Shown: positions 10,446 through 21,183 of the stretch, piece by piece | How the letters are laid out: each line of letters begins with the position of its first letter | How positions within the stretch are numbered: position 1 is the first letter of the stretch | Assembly (NCBI GenBank): GCA_015501595.1 | Contig: JADNRX010000235.1 | Coordinates: 23,243-87,242, forward strand | Direction of reading: 5' to 3' | Length of the DNA: 64,000 nucleotides | Origin: Hymenopellis radicata | Taxonomy: Eukaryota; Basidiomycota; Agaricomycetes; Agaricales; Physalacriaceae | The notes under the pieces: generated by a model | Databases searched by the model: none | Seen by the model: the letters and a program-made list of their open reading frames with translations, nothing else | Told to the model about the DNA's origin: nothing | Position numbers and translations under genes: made by a program

Positions 10446-11362
10446 ATGTTTCGCGCCGTGTCGCGTCCTCTTTTTCGCATCAGTCGCGCGCCCTCCGCTC
10501 GCTGCGCCTCGCAATGGTCGGCATCACGGATACCGGCGTCGACGCGGTCGTACAGTACTCCACCTCAGCCCAGCTTCGCCAGCACAGTCGGCAAACGTGG
10601 ATGGTGGCAGCGGGCGTGGTTTCGTGATGACGGCACGCCCAGATCGAAACGAAAAGGCGCTCTCTATGCTCTTCTTGCTAGTGTAGCGCTCGTACCGATT
10701 CCGGTGCTCATGTATGCGCTCCTTCTGACCGAGGAGCACTCCTTCATCGCGTGGTCGCTTGTCCAATGCTACCGTACCGACGCGAGATACGACCAAGTCA
10801 ACTGGGACGACTTGGATAGTGTCGTGGACTATTTCAGAGACGTGAGTTACATTCATGTTTCGTTTTGTGTCTTACAAAGAACGTGGTGTAATAGCTTGTC
10901 ATTGTGCTCCTGGTGAATCACCACGAGATGGACCAGGATCAAGTAGATATGGTGTTTGACCGCGTAAAACTCTGGGGCAAAGAAGACCCCGCCCCGTCAT
11001 CCGAATCCGCTCCCGAATCCCGCGTCCTCATCACGAAACGCATATTCACTCGCGCCGCGCACGACGTCCATCTCCTCTTGAATCCCACGTCCGATGGCAA
11101 GACCAAAATCAAAGTCGGCGTCGAGCTCGTCGAGTTCATTGACCGCCCCGCACCGGCCACCGTTGGCACTCTCGCTGGGGAATTTGACCTGGGCTTGGTG
11201 GAAACTGGATTCTGGGCCGTGATGATATTACATTCTGCGATGGTTGAGTGGGCGGCGGCTGTGGACCGCGTGAGTGGAGGTGAGGAGAAGCTGTTGGAGC
11301 TTGATAGTAGTAAAGTCGAGAGGCTCAAGGCTGATGCGGCTGATTGGGAGACTGTCGATTGA
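10446..11362 (+). CDS. putative mitochondrial membrane protein family, copy A
   Basis: Exons 10446-10841 and 10895-11362 join in frame to give 287 aa. The N-terminus MFRAVSRPLFRISRAPS is Arg/Ser-rich without acidic residues, a typical mitochondrial presequence. Then come RGWWQRAWFRDDGTPRSKRK and one hydrophobic segment (LYALLASVALVPIPVLMYAL, near residues 76-95). Next is YDQVNWDDLDSVVDYFRD at the exon junction, and a soluble second half including SRVLITKRIFTRAAHDVH. The intron position is the same in copies B and C. No known domain is recognised; inner-membrane location is inferred. It lies just downstream of the LTR element. Confidence 0.65.
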
Positions 11363-11633
11363 AGGTAAGGATAGACTTTTCTTTGGGGTCCTACGAGAAA
11401 AGACTGAGATCAAGTTTTCAGATTGTTGCATGTAGTTGTCGGACTTTTGAAAGAATGCTTTGACTTCTGGTAGTATTTTCGATTAAGCTCGGAGTATGAA
11501 GCCACCGTGCTGTTTTGAAACAAGTTTGTAATGTTTCCTTGGGTAAGTGTAGATCAACTCTCAAGGCCTCAGTATGCAACTTTATATAAACGTCGACCGT
11601 GACAGTCAACGGTGCTTCTAGTTTCTGCCTCTT

Positions 11634-11790
11634 ACTACCAAATATGCTAGGTCAGTGTACTCGAGTAGCCCCTCAAGTTAGATTCTGACTTTCAGACAGG
11701 AACTGCTATCGACATGTTAACGGGCGCCTTCTCCTCTTTTGCGCAGGCATCGTATAGCGGGGCTCGGTACGCTGCCGGTGGCCTATCCCG
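11634..11790 (+). pseudogene. fragment of an Ifi-6-16-like gene 5' end
   Basis: The stretch from ATGCTAG (about 11644) through ACAGGAACTG is similar to the start of the Ifi-6-16-like gene at 32365, in the same place downstream of the mitochondrial-family gene. After about 150 bp the similarity ends and RRM-gene sequence begins, so this is a recombination or deletion joint. Confidence 0.5.
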
Positions 11791-12110
11791 CGGCAAATTT
11801 TACCAACTCGTTCTTGCTGCTGACGAGCTCTACGAAGAAACGATTTCAAAGTAAGCTTCCTGTTCGTTTCGCCACTACATACTCAATTTCGTCAGTAGTG
11901 GTTGCGGAGAAGTAACCTGAATGTACATCATGTCCGTCGCCCGCACATTTTCTGCGCCGGAAAACTGACATCAATTGTATAGGATCCGAAGTCAGAGAAA
12001 CCAAGTACAACATGTATATCCGTTCTGCGCGCCTTCACTCCAGGGATAGAGCCCATGCGTCTCCATTCTCCGGCCTACACGACTGTCACTCTCATAATGG
12101 GCACGGCTTG
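11788..12110 (+). pseudogene. deleted copy of the RRM-like gene at 4024
   Basis: GGCCTATCCCGCGGCAA at 11788 matches exon 2 of the RRM-like gene (GGCCTGCCCAGCGGCAA, about 4375). About 310 bp are then missing, and similarity resumes at the end of exon 3 (TCGTTCTTGC..GACGAGCTC) and runs through intron 3 and exon 4. The reading frame is lost. Confidence 0.65.
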
Positions 12111-12615
12111 TTGATGTTTAGTGAATTGTGGAGACTTTCAGAGATTCAGATCCGAATACGGTGCGACCTCAGACCACGCGACACGTTGAGCAGCTGCAAC
12201 AGTGCGTATCGAAATTGACTAGCCTATGCGCGTACTGAGCCCGCTTTGCAGCCGTCTCCACGGGATACTTGGATGCGTTGAGAAGATTACCAGTAGACGC
12301 AAAGTGACGTGGTTCTTAATGGCAAGGACGATAACGGCTGAGCTTGAGGATCTCAACGTTCAGCTCGATGACTGTCTCCGACTATTTCAAGTCGGTGTTT
12401 TCGTATTGTCATTACATTGCACATTTATAACCTGCTGGTAGATATCGTCACTTGCTTCGATCCAATACTTGATGGAGTGCCATATTGGTCAATTGGCTGA
12501 AGACGCGACAGTGGTAATTTGTATCTGTCTACTCAAGTCCAACCGTCGATTGACTCATTTTCCCGTTCAAGATACAGTCACATCTTGGACTGACTTCCGT
12601 TTCCCCTTGGACCCC

Positions 12616-13038
12616 ATGATAATTGTGCAAGCTGCATTAACAGCACCGATGGCCGTTTATCGAGGAAACCCCACAGAAGCGAGGACGATATCTGACGTGT
12701 CACGTTCCCGAACATTGGCATCGATAGAGGAGTCATATTTTCGTCGCGTGGGAAGCGAAGGCGACTGCTTTCTTCCGTTGTTCTTCCGGATGTTTCTGGT
12801 GGCAGAGACTATCTCCCGTTGTATGCCTGTAGGACATTGATGCTATGATCGGGATGCGTTCAATGGCAATAAGCCAATGTTGTTGATGACACGGGGAGGG
12901 GCTGCGGTAAGTGATTTCATGCGCGTCTTAGAGGTTCTAGAACTGACGGGGGTATGTGCAGGAACATGACCTTCATGATGATTCGATAATTCGTTAGGGA
13001 GCCATTGTCCAAGGCCTTTGGGTTAACCGTTGAGAATG
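12616..13038 (+). pseudogene. F-box / Cys-rich gene, copy 3 (mostly deleted)
   Basis: It begins with ATGATAATTGTGCAAGC, matching the start of copy 2, keeps ATATCTGACGTGTC, then jumps to the C-terminal coding part (GAGTCATATTTTCGTC) and to the last intron and exon (TGCGGTAAGTGATTTCATG, GAGCCATTGTCCAAG). The F-box and most of the protein are gone. It sits in the same order relative to the RRM fragment as the 4.0-6.9 kb pair, so both derive from one duplicated block. Confidence 0.7.
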
Positions 13039-13110
13039 GGGGTGGTGGCGTCCATGCCACCTGTCGTCCAAGTTTTACAACTTAAATTTACTGATAATAG
13101 AGCGTATGTA

Positions 13111-13264
13111 AGTACACCTCGTCTATTGTCGGTTATGTAGGAAGCGTTGAGCAACGTACATAAGTGATGGTGAGAGCGCTGAAGTTCGGCATTTATCGGC
13201 AAGAGATGAAGCCAATAGTACACAAACGCAAACAAGGCTCCATTGCTTTCCCCGCCCCTGCTTC
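13111..13264 (+). repeat. duplicated upstream region shared with 31033-31179
   Basis: The DNA before copy B (AGTACACCTCGTCTATTGTC...) is nearly identical to that before copy C, so the promoter region was duplicated with the gene. Confidence 0.7.
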
Positions 13265-14202
13265 ATGTTTCGCGCCACGTCGCGTCCTCTTTTTCGCATC
13301 GGTCGCGCACCCTGCGCTCGATGTGCCACGCAATTGTCAATACCACGGATACCGGCGTCGACGCGGCCAATACTACGGGTACCGACGTTGCGGCCGTACA
13401 GTACTCCACCTCAGCCCAGCTTCGCCAGCACAGTCGACAAACGTGGATGGTGGCAACGGGCGTGGTTTCGCGAAGACGGCACGCCCCGATCGAAACGAAA
13501 AGGCGCTTTCTATGCTCTTGTTGCTAGTCTAGCGCTCGTACCGATTGCAGTGCTCAAGTATGCGCTCGTTCTCCTCACGGAGAACGTCTCCACAGCGCGG
13601 TTGCTTGCCCGATGCTATCGTATCGACAGGAGATATGACCAAGTTGACTGGGACGACTTTGATAGTGTCCTGGATTATTTCCGAGACGTAAGTGGCAATC
13701 ATGTTTTGTTTCGTGTCTTATAGAGAACGTGTAATAGCTTATCATTGTGCTCCTGGTGCATCACCTCAAGAAACCCCAGGATGAAGTAGATATGGTATTT
13801 GACCGCGTAAAACTCTGGGGCAAAGAAGACCCCGTGCCGTCATCCGAATCAGCTCCCGAATCCCGCGTCCTCATCACGAAACGCATATTCACTCGCGCCG
13901 CGTACCACGTCCATCTCATCCTGCATTTCAGATCCGTGAAGACCAACATAAACGTCGGCTTCGAGCTTATTGAGCTCATCACTCTCGAGGACCTGGATGC
14001 ATTTGGGGTCGTGAGGATATTACTTACTGCGATGGTCGAGTGTATGGACCTTGTGGAAGGGGAGCTGCTGTTGCAGATTCGTACTCTTCGTAGACGACTT
14101 GAGAGGCTCGAGGCGGCTAGTCATGTGGCGGATTGGGAGACTGTCGATAGTAAGGCTATACCTTTTTTGACCTTCGAGAAAAGGCTGAGACCAAGTTTTT
14201 AG
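13265..14202 (+). CDS. putative mitochondrial membrane protein family, copy B
   Basis: Exons 13265-13687 and 13738-14202 join in frame to give 295 aa. It has the same plan as copy A: presequence MFRATSRPLFRIGRAPC, RGWWQRAWFREDGTPRSKRK, a hydrophobic segment (FYALVASLALVPIAVLKYAL), and YDQVDWDDFDSVLDYFRD at the intron. It has a few extra residues after the presequence and lacks a segment present in A and C (the GLVETGFW region). The C-terminus SKAIPFLTFEKRLRPSF is shared with copy C, not A. The conserved frames suggest a working gene; function unknown. Confidence 0.65.
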
Positions 14203-14321
14203 AATGAATAGTTTCGGCAAATGCTTTGATTTCTGGTAGTGTTGTTGATCAATCTTCAAGTACGAAGCTACCGCGACAAGTTTATAAGGCCTTCTCTGGG
14301 TAAGTGTGGTAAGTGTAGATC

Positions 14322-14702
14322 TCAACCGGCCTCAGCATGGGCACAGCACGACGGCAGCTCTCTGAGATGACCGAGGCGAGCTGACTGCGCTCGAGAATCC
14401 AGCAACATCGTGAGGTGCAGGTGCTCTCTGCTGATGGATGCCCAGGAGGTGCAGACAAGGCTACACGCTAGCAGGGTGGATCGGTCCTCACATCTCACGA
14501 GGATGGCATTCCATTTGGGAGGAAGTACAAAGGCCTGGGGAACACGTACTGGGCGGAGAAGGGGATGGGTTATCATGATATCAAGGAGCATGTCTCCCAT
14601 GGACATTGTTCGCATAAGGGACATGATATTAAGCATGTAAAGCAAGTAAATGGGAATGAGGGGAATGAGTAGCGGCCACCAAGCGGGAGCCAGGCGTTGC
14701 AT
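14322..14702 (-). pseudogene. F-box-like fragment
   Basis: The frame contains LPPKWNAILVRCEDRSTLLA followed by CSLVCTSW, close to the F-box pattern LPPE-IL-STLLACSLVCRSW common in mushroom genomes. Upstream residues are hydrophobic and Met-rich and the frame stops about 50 residues after the F-box, so it is probably a truncated relic. Unrelated to the F-box copies above. Confidence 0.4.
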
Positions 14703-15193
14703 GGTTGGGATTCAGGAGGTGACGGTGGAAGATGGGAAACAGTGCTAAAAACGGTGCACGCTGTACACGGTATCGCGTCCGAAGTGATTGCAGGAATTGA
14801 TGATGCAATGATTTGGTAGCCTAAACTTGACGAACCGTACGCCATCACATGCAGCGACGCGTCGACAACATCGGCATAGGGCCTGAGACGTAGCAGAGAG
14901 AGCCTGCCGTCGTGTTGCTGTCTACGATATCGGGGCAGCCGTCGTTTTTCGCGTCGTCGCGCTTGCCATGCCGCGACAGTCAAGATTGCCTGCCTACCAT
15001 CATCAGAGCAGAATTTCGGGCCGTACCCATTTACCGACGGGCTCAATTCAGCTATGTACACAACGAAGAGTGAACTCTAGTTGTTAGGCTTAGGTATCTT
15101 ACACATTGCTCATGATGTACCTATCAAGAAGCCTGTTCCTGGGGTGTACTAGCAAGGAAATGTGAACTTCGGCCATTTTATTATCATCCGCCC

Positions 15194-16340
15194 TTAATAC
15201 ACAACAGCACAACGCAGCTCGATGCTCTCTCTAGGTAGTCCTTGGTTCTTCCTCTCCTCGTCGATAACTGCGAAACAAAATCTTCACCAGTTCCAGAATC
15301 AACAAAGAAAGTCGTAACGTACAAGCAGTATGCGGCACGCATGCAGCAGCGCCCGGTGTGTGTTCAATCCCTGAACCCTCGTCAGCGTCCAAGCAGAGTG
15401 AAAGCTCCAAGGATGCATACCGCTATCGAACTGCCTAAATACAATAATCTCGTCGGCCGTTTGATCACGGATATAAGACCATTTCATTTTGGCTATCGCC
15501 ACGTCAGAGATAACGAGGTGTGAACAGAATGGCCACGAACGAGTCTGCTTAAGGAAGTATCCTCCGCCGAACTACGCATTATCGTCAGCCTCGGATCGAT
15601 ACCATGGTGCTATGAGGACGTCGTACTCGGTCAGTCGTCGCATCCATATCCGCCACATCAACTGTACGCGCGTCACATACAGCAAGAGGGGCGTCCATGA
15701 CAGGGCCTCTTAGCGGACGCCATATGTTACTGTCATAACGCTTAATTCAATCCCCGACGATGGACGAGAAAAAGGACGTACATTAAAGCAATCCTCCTGC
15801 CCTCCACATCGAAATCAGGCCCTAACGCACCAAGCAGCCGCTGTACAGCCCGCTCCCTACTGACGTCGACATGCACAGCTGGTACCGGCTGCTTGCTGCG
15901 GACTTCGACGTCGTTGACCGGCTGACCATCACTCCCCGAATCGCGTCGCCGAATCTGGGTGTTCATTGGAACGCATGTTTGCGCTCCAATGAAATCTTTG
16001 AGCCATCTACGATGGCGTCCAGATTAGAGAATGCTGGAAATGCTTTAGCATGCACGTACTCGGAACATTCACGCGCGTATCTCTCTTCCCATCCAGGCGC
16101 GCCATCTAGACCGTCGAATGGTAGAGACTGCCAGGTGTATCCTTCAGTATCCAACGAAGGCCGGTGTCCCTCCTGCCTAAGGTCATGCATGGGGACCGTC
16201 CCCGGTCGTAAATGCAGCGGCTCACCGCTCGGAACGCGATACACTAAAGGGAATTCGAAGGCGCCGGGTGCGGAGCGTTCAGAAGAGAAATTTAGACGAG
16301 CGGATAAGATGTTGACGGCCATCGGTTGAAGGGAATTCAA
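15194..16340 (-). CDS. CmcJ/AsaB-type oxidoreductase (hydroxylase/desaturase family)
   Basis: About six exons read from ATG 16340 to TAA 15194. The family landmarks appear in order: VPMHDLRQEGHRPSLDTEGY (exon 1), LKDFIGAQTCVPMNTQIRRR, VPAVHVDVSRERAVQRLL, then IALINIWRPLRGPVMDAPLA across a spliced junction, CDARTVDVADMD, KWSYIRDQTADEIIVFRQFDS, VPHTAF and RESIELRCAVVY at the C-terminus. The introns are 45-70 nt with GT..AG. The HVD and HTAF histidines typical of the family are kept. Members act in fungal secondary metabolism (for example asperfuranone- and cephamycin-type clusters) on small molecules; the substrate here is unknown. No cluster genes adjoin it. Confidence 0.75.
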
Positions 16341-17010
16341 CGTTTGTAAATTCGATAGGTCTTATAAGGTGAAGAAGAATAGATACCGTGTGCCTAGATT
16401 GCCCCTACTGATAGCCATGTAGCGAAGCATGTGGATCCCCGCGACGATAAGATGAAGGCCTATGAAGGGTGCCCAATTCTAAAAATTTCGTGAGTTCATG
16501 AGGCGGCCCGGGCCTGGTCACTGGGTTCCCACGCCCCGTTATCTTGCCATTGCGGCTTCAACTTTAATGCTTATTTACAGACCACCTGATAGGCCACATC
16601 GATTACTTACTGGACAGTCTTCAGGTAGTGGCAGGAGGTATCAAATATGCGGTACGTAGACAGCATAACTTGAAGATGGAGACCGTGGTCGGCATGGGGG
16701 CAGCATGAGGCTTACGATAAAGTAACTACAGACAACATTGACTGGACGTGAGATCTGAGACGGAGAAGTCACGCACTGCAATGAAGAGCAATGATATGCG
16801 CTTCACGCCGTCCACAAGAAAACTTCGCGCTGTATGCGCGCAATGCCACGTCCGAGTTTATTCTTTGCTTAGGCTCACATGAACAACGACATCACACATT
16901 TGCACGGCAGTGCTCCGCCCCACTGGCTCCGAGGTTCAAGGATATCGCAAGAGCGAAATTCTCTATTACTGCGAGCAACTCGTAGTAAACAAAACGAAAA
17001 GCACAACCGC
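16341..17010. other. intergenic, no gene seen
   Basis: Frames on both strands are short and overlap without domain signal. It lies between two minus-strand genes: upstream of the CmcJ-type gene and downstream of the MFS gene. Confidence 0.4.
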
Positions 17011-17381
17011 TCACTGCCCAGCCGACTTCTCCTCATCCGTAACAGCATTAATACTGACTGAAGCGATCTCGCTCTTCTCCTTATATCCCACAATGGCGAC
17101 CTCTGGGTGAAGACTGCTCTCCAACGGTATGCCGTCGAACAGTTGTCCAATTCTACAGATACCAAGGTTGGGAGGGTGGGAAGGAGAAAGAATCAACGTA
17201 CTCTTCCAAAGTGTGTCCCCTTGTCTCGACAATGAAGACGTACAAGCAAATGCCGGTGACCACCAGGATGCAGGTGCTACATTCCTCATCAGCCACGAGT
17301 TCTGAGTCGAAAAAGAGAACAAAAGACTGACTAGAAAAGAAACCACATCCACCCAATCTGGTCCACTACACAAAACATCAG
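17011..17381 (-). pseudogene. MFS sugar transporter, 3' part
   Basis: This is the C-terminal piece of the transporter whose 5' part is at 24418-26618. The minus strand reads LMFCVVDQIGW directly next to the inserted element, then TGICLYVFIVETRGHTLEE, the conserved end of sugar porters. After a last intron follows the cytosolic tail IGQLFDGIPLESSLHPEVA, ending at 17011. Separated from its promoter by 7 kb, it cannot give a normal protein. Confidence 0.85.
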
Positions 17382-17578
17382 CCAATTCACGACTGGGGAA
17401 CGCTCGTAACTTTGGAAGTTCTTGGAGACAACAATTTTTTTGTATTTTACAAAACAATTCTAAGACAAGTGTGATCAACTGTGTGCGTGTGATGGGAATG
17501 GGGGAAACCCGGGGGACCTCCGAAAAGGTCTCCAGGTTGACCAGGGGGTGAGAAGCGCGCATGGGACCGAAAACCCCC
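17382..17578 (-). repeat. split direct repeat B2 (outer)
   Basis: 197 bp, same as 17836-18032. Starts CCAATTCACGACTGGGG; forms the 3' terminus of the element. Confidence 0.9.
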
Positions 17579-17671
17579 AACCTACGCGCTTCTCCACACA
17601 CAGCCAAAAACACCCAGCAGTCTCTGCTGGCCACAACCCTCTAAGAAATCCTCAGCGGTCGGGTGGGTGGG

Positions 17672-17838
17672 CCAAAAGAAGTGAGCTCGTCGTGTTGCGA
17701 CGCAGCGAGCTAAGACAGCAAACGGAACCGACAGGCTTCGTCGTGGTTCCGAAAGAAGGAGCACGAGGTCACGTGCTACTTCCCGCGTGAATACGCGCTC
17801 CGATCCCGCTATCGGCACCAACCTCCTCGGAGCTTCCA
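17672..17838 (-). repeat. split direct repeat A2 (internal)
   Basis: 167 bp, same as 24251-24417. It abuts B1 with a 3-bp overlap (CCA), the joint expected from a circular intermediate. Confidence 0.9.
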
Positions 17839-18032
17839 ATTCACGACTGGGGAACGCTCGTAACTTTGGAAGTTCTTGGAGACAACAATTTTTTTGTATT
17901 TTACAAAACAATTCTAAGACAAGTGTGATCAACTGTGTGCGTGTGATGGGAATGGGGGAAACCCGGGGGACCTCCGAAAAGGTCTCCAGGTTGACCAGGG
18001 GGTGAGAAGCGCGCATGGGACCGAAAACCCCC
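17836..18032 (-). repeat. split direct repeat B1 (internal)
   Basis: 197 bp, same as 17382-17578, directly downstream of the recombinase ORF. Confidence 0.9.
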
Positions 18033-18109
18033 CGCCTCCTGGCAGCCTTCGGCGCGTCGAGGGCACTGCGCTCGAACCCCCATCCTACACAAGCCGAATC
18101 CCTCCCCTC

Positions 18110-19164
18110 TCAAATCCTCTCCACGTACATGACTCCTAGAATGTCCAGCTGTCTCCAGTAACGGAGGAAGGAGTCCGACGACCAACGTCCCAATGCCTTG
18201 ACCACGTCTGGCTTGATGCCCTTCAGGAGGTAGTGAGTCGTTCCTCCAATCCTGAAGGAGTGTCCCGTAATCCTCTTCATGCCTTTCGCCATCCAGATCT
18301 CGTTACACCTCAGGATGAAGCTCTTCTTCGACAGTAGCTTCCTGTCGCCGTCCTCATCTATAAAGGACGCGAGTGGGACCTCTCCTCCGTTCTGGTCCAA
18401 GTCGTTCATAATCGCGTGGTGGTCTATAGCCTTGATGGGGTCCGCGACGCCTTTCTGGGCGCATATCGTCACGTCCTCTCCTTCCTGTTTCTTCGTCTTC
18501 GTGAACGGCAGGCGGAGTGTGCGTGAGCCGAAGGACGAGATTGGGTCTCCGAGGTTGTTGAACGACGGAACGGTGTTGGGTCTGAGTTTCTCGGGTCGGG
18601 AGATTCTGGGAGGAGCTCGCCAAGGCGGCATTGTCCGAAGAAGGCGATGTTAGCGATGGCCGCCACGCATGCGTCTTTGCCGTCCTTTGGGTCCAGGTGG
18701 CTGTTCAGCACCTCCATCCTCTCGAGCGTCACCGGAGCTCTCGTCTCTCTAGCGGCTTCCACCGGTTTCAACCTCTTTACTCCCTCCATGACTCTCTTCA
18801 GGCTCTGTCCTCCGTTCCAGGCTACTCCGTTCACGATGTGGACCGCCTTGATGCCGGCCATCTTGCTCGGGAGTGAGGCCGAGCCTTTCCTGCCCTTCCA
18901 GGAGGACGCGTAGTCGCACAACGTCGTTTCTGCTGCTGGGAGACGCCTGTCCTGTCCTATTCCTCTTTCCTCGCACCACGTCGCGAAGCTCTGCCAGCTC
19001 GCCTTGTGCTGCTTCGTCGTGGATGGGGCCCAAGATCCGGCCATCGTCTGCCTCGTCTCCTCCGAGAGGGAATCGCGTATGTCGAAAGGAGAGAGTCTGG
19101 GTATGGAGATGCCCTCCTGCTTGTCCTCGATAAAGGCGGGAAGACGTCTGATAGGCTGTTTCAT
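18110..19164 (-). pseudogene. tyrosine recombinase of the Ngaro-like element (frameshifted)
   Basis: The N-terminal half starts at ATG 19164 (MKQPIRRLPAFIEDKQ) with a core-binding region (STTKQHKASWQSFATWCEE) and the first catalytic region FFGQCRLGELLP. There the frame shifts: the other half continues as RISRPEKLRPNTVPSF and reaches the catalytic HSFRIGGTTHYLLKG, ALGRWSSDSFLRYWR and the terminal Tyr region. HSFR matches the HxxR box. The one-base shift near 18605-18620 disables a simple ORF; it may be a real mutation or a sequence error, since the repeats show no other damage. Confidence 0.8.
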
Positions 19165-19278
19165 GATTTCACTGGATGATGGTGGTTTACGGCTAAGTGA
19201 CGCTGTGTCACGGCTACTGTGACTTTCTGTTGTACTGTTGTCACTTCGCGTCTCGCTGTTCGAGCTGAAATCACGTTG

Positions 19279-21183
19279 CTATTCTTTCAGAGACTGGTAT
19301 CCTACTGAGTGTTCTACGAGATCTCTTAGGTAGTAAGGGATCTTCGGCGGGTATTGTAGTAATTGTTTCCTTGGTGGGAATTTTGCTCTGGAAGGTGCGT
19401 CGGCGATGTTCTCATGCGTGGAGACCCACTCTATCGAGAGCCATATGTCAAAATCCTGCATCAGACCGACTATCTTCTTCAGCATATCATTCTGTTGTCT
19501 CCCCCGTGAGCACCCTGCCTTCAATGCGCCGACGACTCCTTGGTTGTCCGAGCGGATCTTGATGTGGCAGTTCGTAATCCCCGCCGCCTTTAGCGTGATT
19601 AGTGCCAGTAGGACCGCGACCATCTCGGCCCAGCCGATGTCTCGACCGTCCGTCTTCCATCCCGGCTTCAGCTTCCACGCTAGCCACCTTCCGTTTAGTA
19701 CCAGCCCGATACCCCATACTGTCGACGCGTCGACCATTAGTTCTATGTCCTCTCTCGGTTCCGATGGGGTGACGCATGTCATTCCGACAAAGTCCTCCTG
19801 CAACTTGTTGGTCCACCATCTTATCTCCTCGGCGAATGAAGAATTGGTCTTGTGCTTCGTGTAGTTTGGTTTCGATCCGAAGGACGCGCTCATTTTGTAT
19901 AAGGCCGGCATGTGTCCCCTGCCGTCGCGGACCACCATGCATACGTGGTTGAGAGTGCCCACTATGGACTCGACTTCCTTCCGCGTGATAAGCGCCGACG
20001 TCTCCACAAAGGGTGTGAGTTTCGCCAGGTATTTGTCCTTCTTTTTCTGCGGAAGCCAGACTGTTTTGTCGACGAGGTTCCACTCGAATCCTATGTATGA
20101 GAACGTCGAGGCGAAGTCCTTGAATTTGTCCAATGCCCAGGGCCACCCCAGCCTCTCTGCTATACTCCATATCAGGCCCGCATCGTACGTGTATGTGAAC
20201 GAGCCATCCGCATTCCTTTTATCGGGATATCGGAAGAAGATAAAATCATCAACCCATTTCAGTACGCCCTGGACCTGATAGAACAGAAAAATGACCACTA
20301 TCGCGTCGGCGATGCGTCCGAAGATTCCAGGTGAAGGGGATGCTCCGAAGTCTAGCGTCGCATTCAGGAATACCAGCGCGTTGAGTAGGATCGCTGTGAA
20401 CACCCTCTGAGCTGGGCGAACGGGGACATTTCGAAAGGCGGAGTCGACGTCAAAGACCGCCACCTGAGTCCCTTCGGGTGCCTCTGCTACTTTCAGCATA
20501 CACTCCGCAAACGTGCCCCACTTGCACTGAAATCTGTCGGAGTCTATAACCGCGTTTATCGATGTCGTCTCGGGGTTCATTTGTATCTTCTCCCTGCCGT
20601 GGTCTGGGTTCTCCTTTCTGAACGTTATCTCTTCCTGTAGCGAGTTTTCGAGCGGCGTATGCGGGAACGAGTGGTCTGAGGTTATTCGCATCTTGTTCTT
20701 CTGTTCTACAACATTCATGGGGCACGTCCTGAAAAACCCTACACGACCTCTCAGCATCTGCCTGGCGGCCCAGTAAGCGTTCCTCTCACCGATTTTCTTC
20801 TCCATCTCTTCCGGCGTCAAACCTCCTTGCAAGCGGCCTAGTTCCCGTTCTTTCCCGTACTTCTCTTCTATGAATTGCAGATATCTTGGTTCTTTAGCGT
20901 GGTTCGGTGGGACATATGTCCTGTCTAATTCGAATTCTTCAAGTCCGAGTGAAAATCCTTCTCTGATGCCTTTCGGGATGTCCTCGAAGAGGTGGAGTGC
21001 TCCCGCTTTCCTCAGCTCCTCCTCCCAGGCCTCAGCCTTGAACGGAGTCACTATCGGAAAGAGATCGTCTCCTCCCCCACTCATCCCAGCCTCCTCCTCC
21101 TCCTCCGTCGAGACGTCCACTTCCATCGTAGCCCGTCCCGACTCTTCTCCTCCCCGCGCGGAGAGCCCCTCAGGACTTCCCAT
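19279..21183 (-). CDS. reverse transcriptase-RNase H of the Ngaro-like element
   Basis: The likely start is ATG 21183 (MGSPEGLSARGGEES), overlapping the gag stop by 14 nt; the open frame extends further upstream but there it shadows gag. About 634 aa. RT motifs: AVFDVDSAFRNVPVRP, and KWVDDFIFF where VDD is the catalytic box. The RNase H domain has DASTVWGIGLVLNGRWLAW, the acidic GWAEMVAVLLAL, IRSDNQGVVGAL and WVSTHENIADAPSR. It ends soon after RNase H, leaving no space for a methyltransferase. The overlapping ATG suggests reinitiation or frameshifting from gag. Confidence 0.9.
   Translation of the reverse strand: MGSPEGLSARGGEESGRATMEVDVSTEEEEEAGMSGGGDDLFPIVTPFKAEAWEEELRKAGALHLFEDIPKGIREGFSLGLEEFELDRTYVPPNHAKEPRYLQFIEEKYGKERELGRLQGGLTPEEMEKKIGERNAYWAARQMLRGRVGFFRTCPMNVVEQKNKMRITSDHSFPHTPLENSLQEEITFRKENPDHGREKIQMNPETTSINAVIDSDRFQCKWGTFAECMLKVAEAPEGTQVAVFDVDSAFRNVPVRPAQRVFTAILLNALVFLNATLDFGASPSPGIFGRIADAIVVIFLFYQVQGVLKWVDDFIFFRYPDKRNADGSFTYTYDAGLIWSIAERLGWPWALDKFKDFASTFSYIGFEWNLVDKTVWLPQKKKDKYLAKLTPFVETSALITRKEVESIVGTLNHVCMVVRDGRGHMPALYKMSASFGSKPNYTKHKTNSSFAEEIRWWTNKLQEDFVGMTCVTPSEPREDIELMVDASTVWGIGLVLNGRWLAWKLKPGWKTDGRDIGWAEMVAVLLALITLKAAGITNCHIKIRSDNQGVVGALKAGCSRGRQQNDMLKKIVGLMQDFDIWLSIEWVSTHENIADAPSRAKFPPRKQLLQYPPKIPYYLRDLVEHSVGYQSLKE

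Noticed and set aside
19487..20170. 227-codon minus-strand frame inside the RT ORF
   Set aside because: Shadow frame of the RT-RNase H gene; no motifs.
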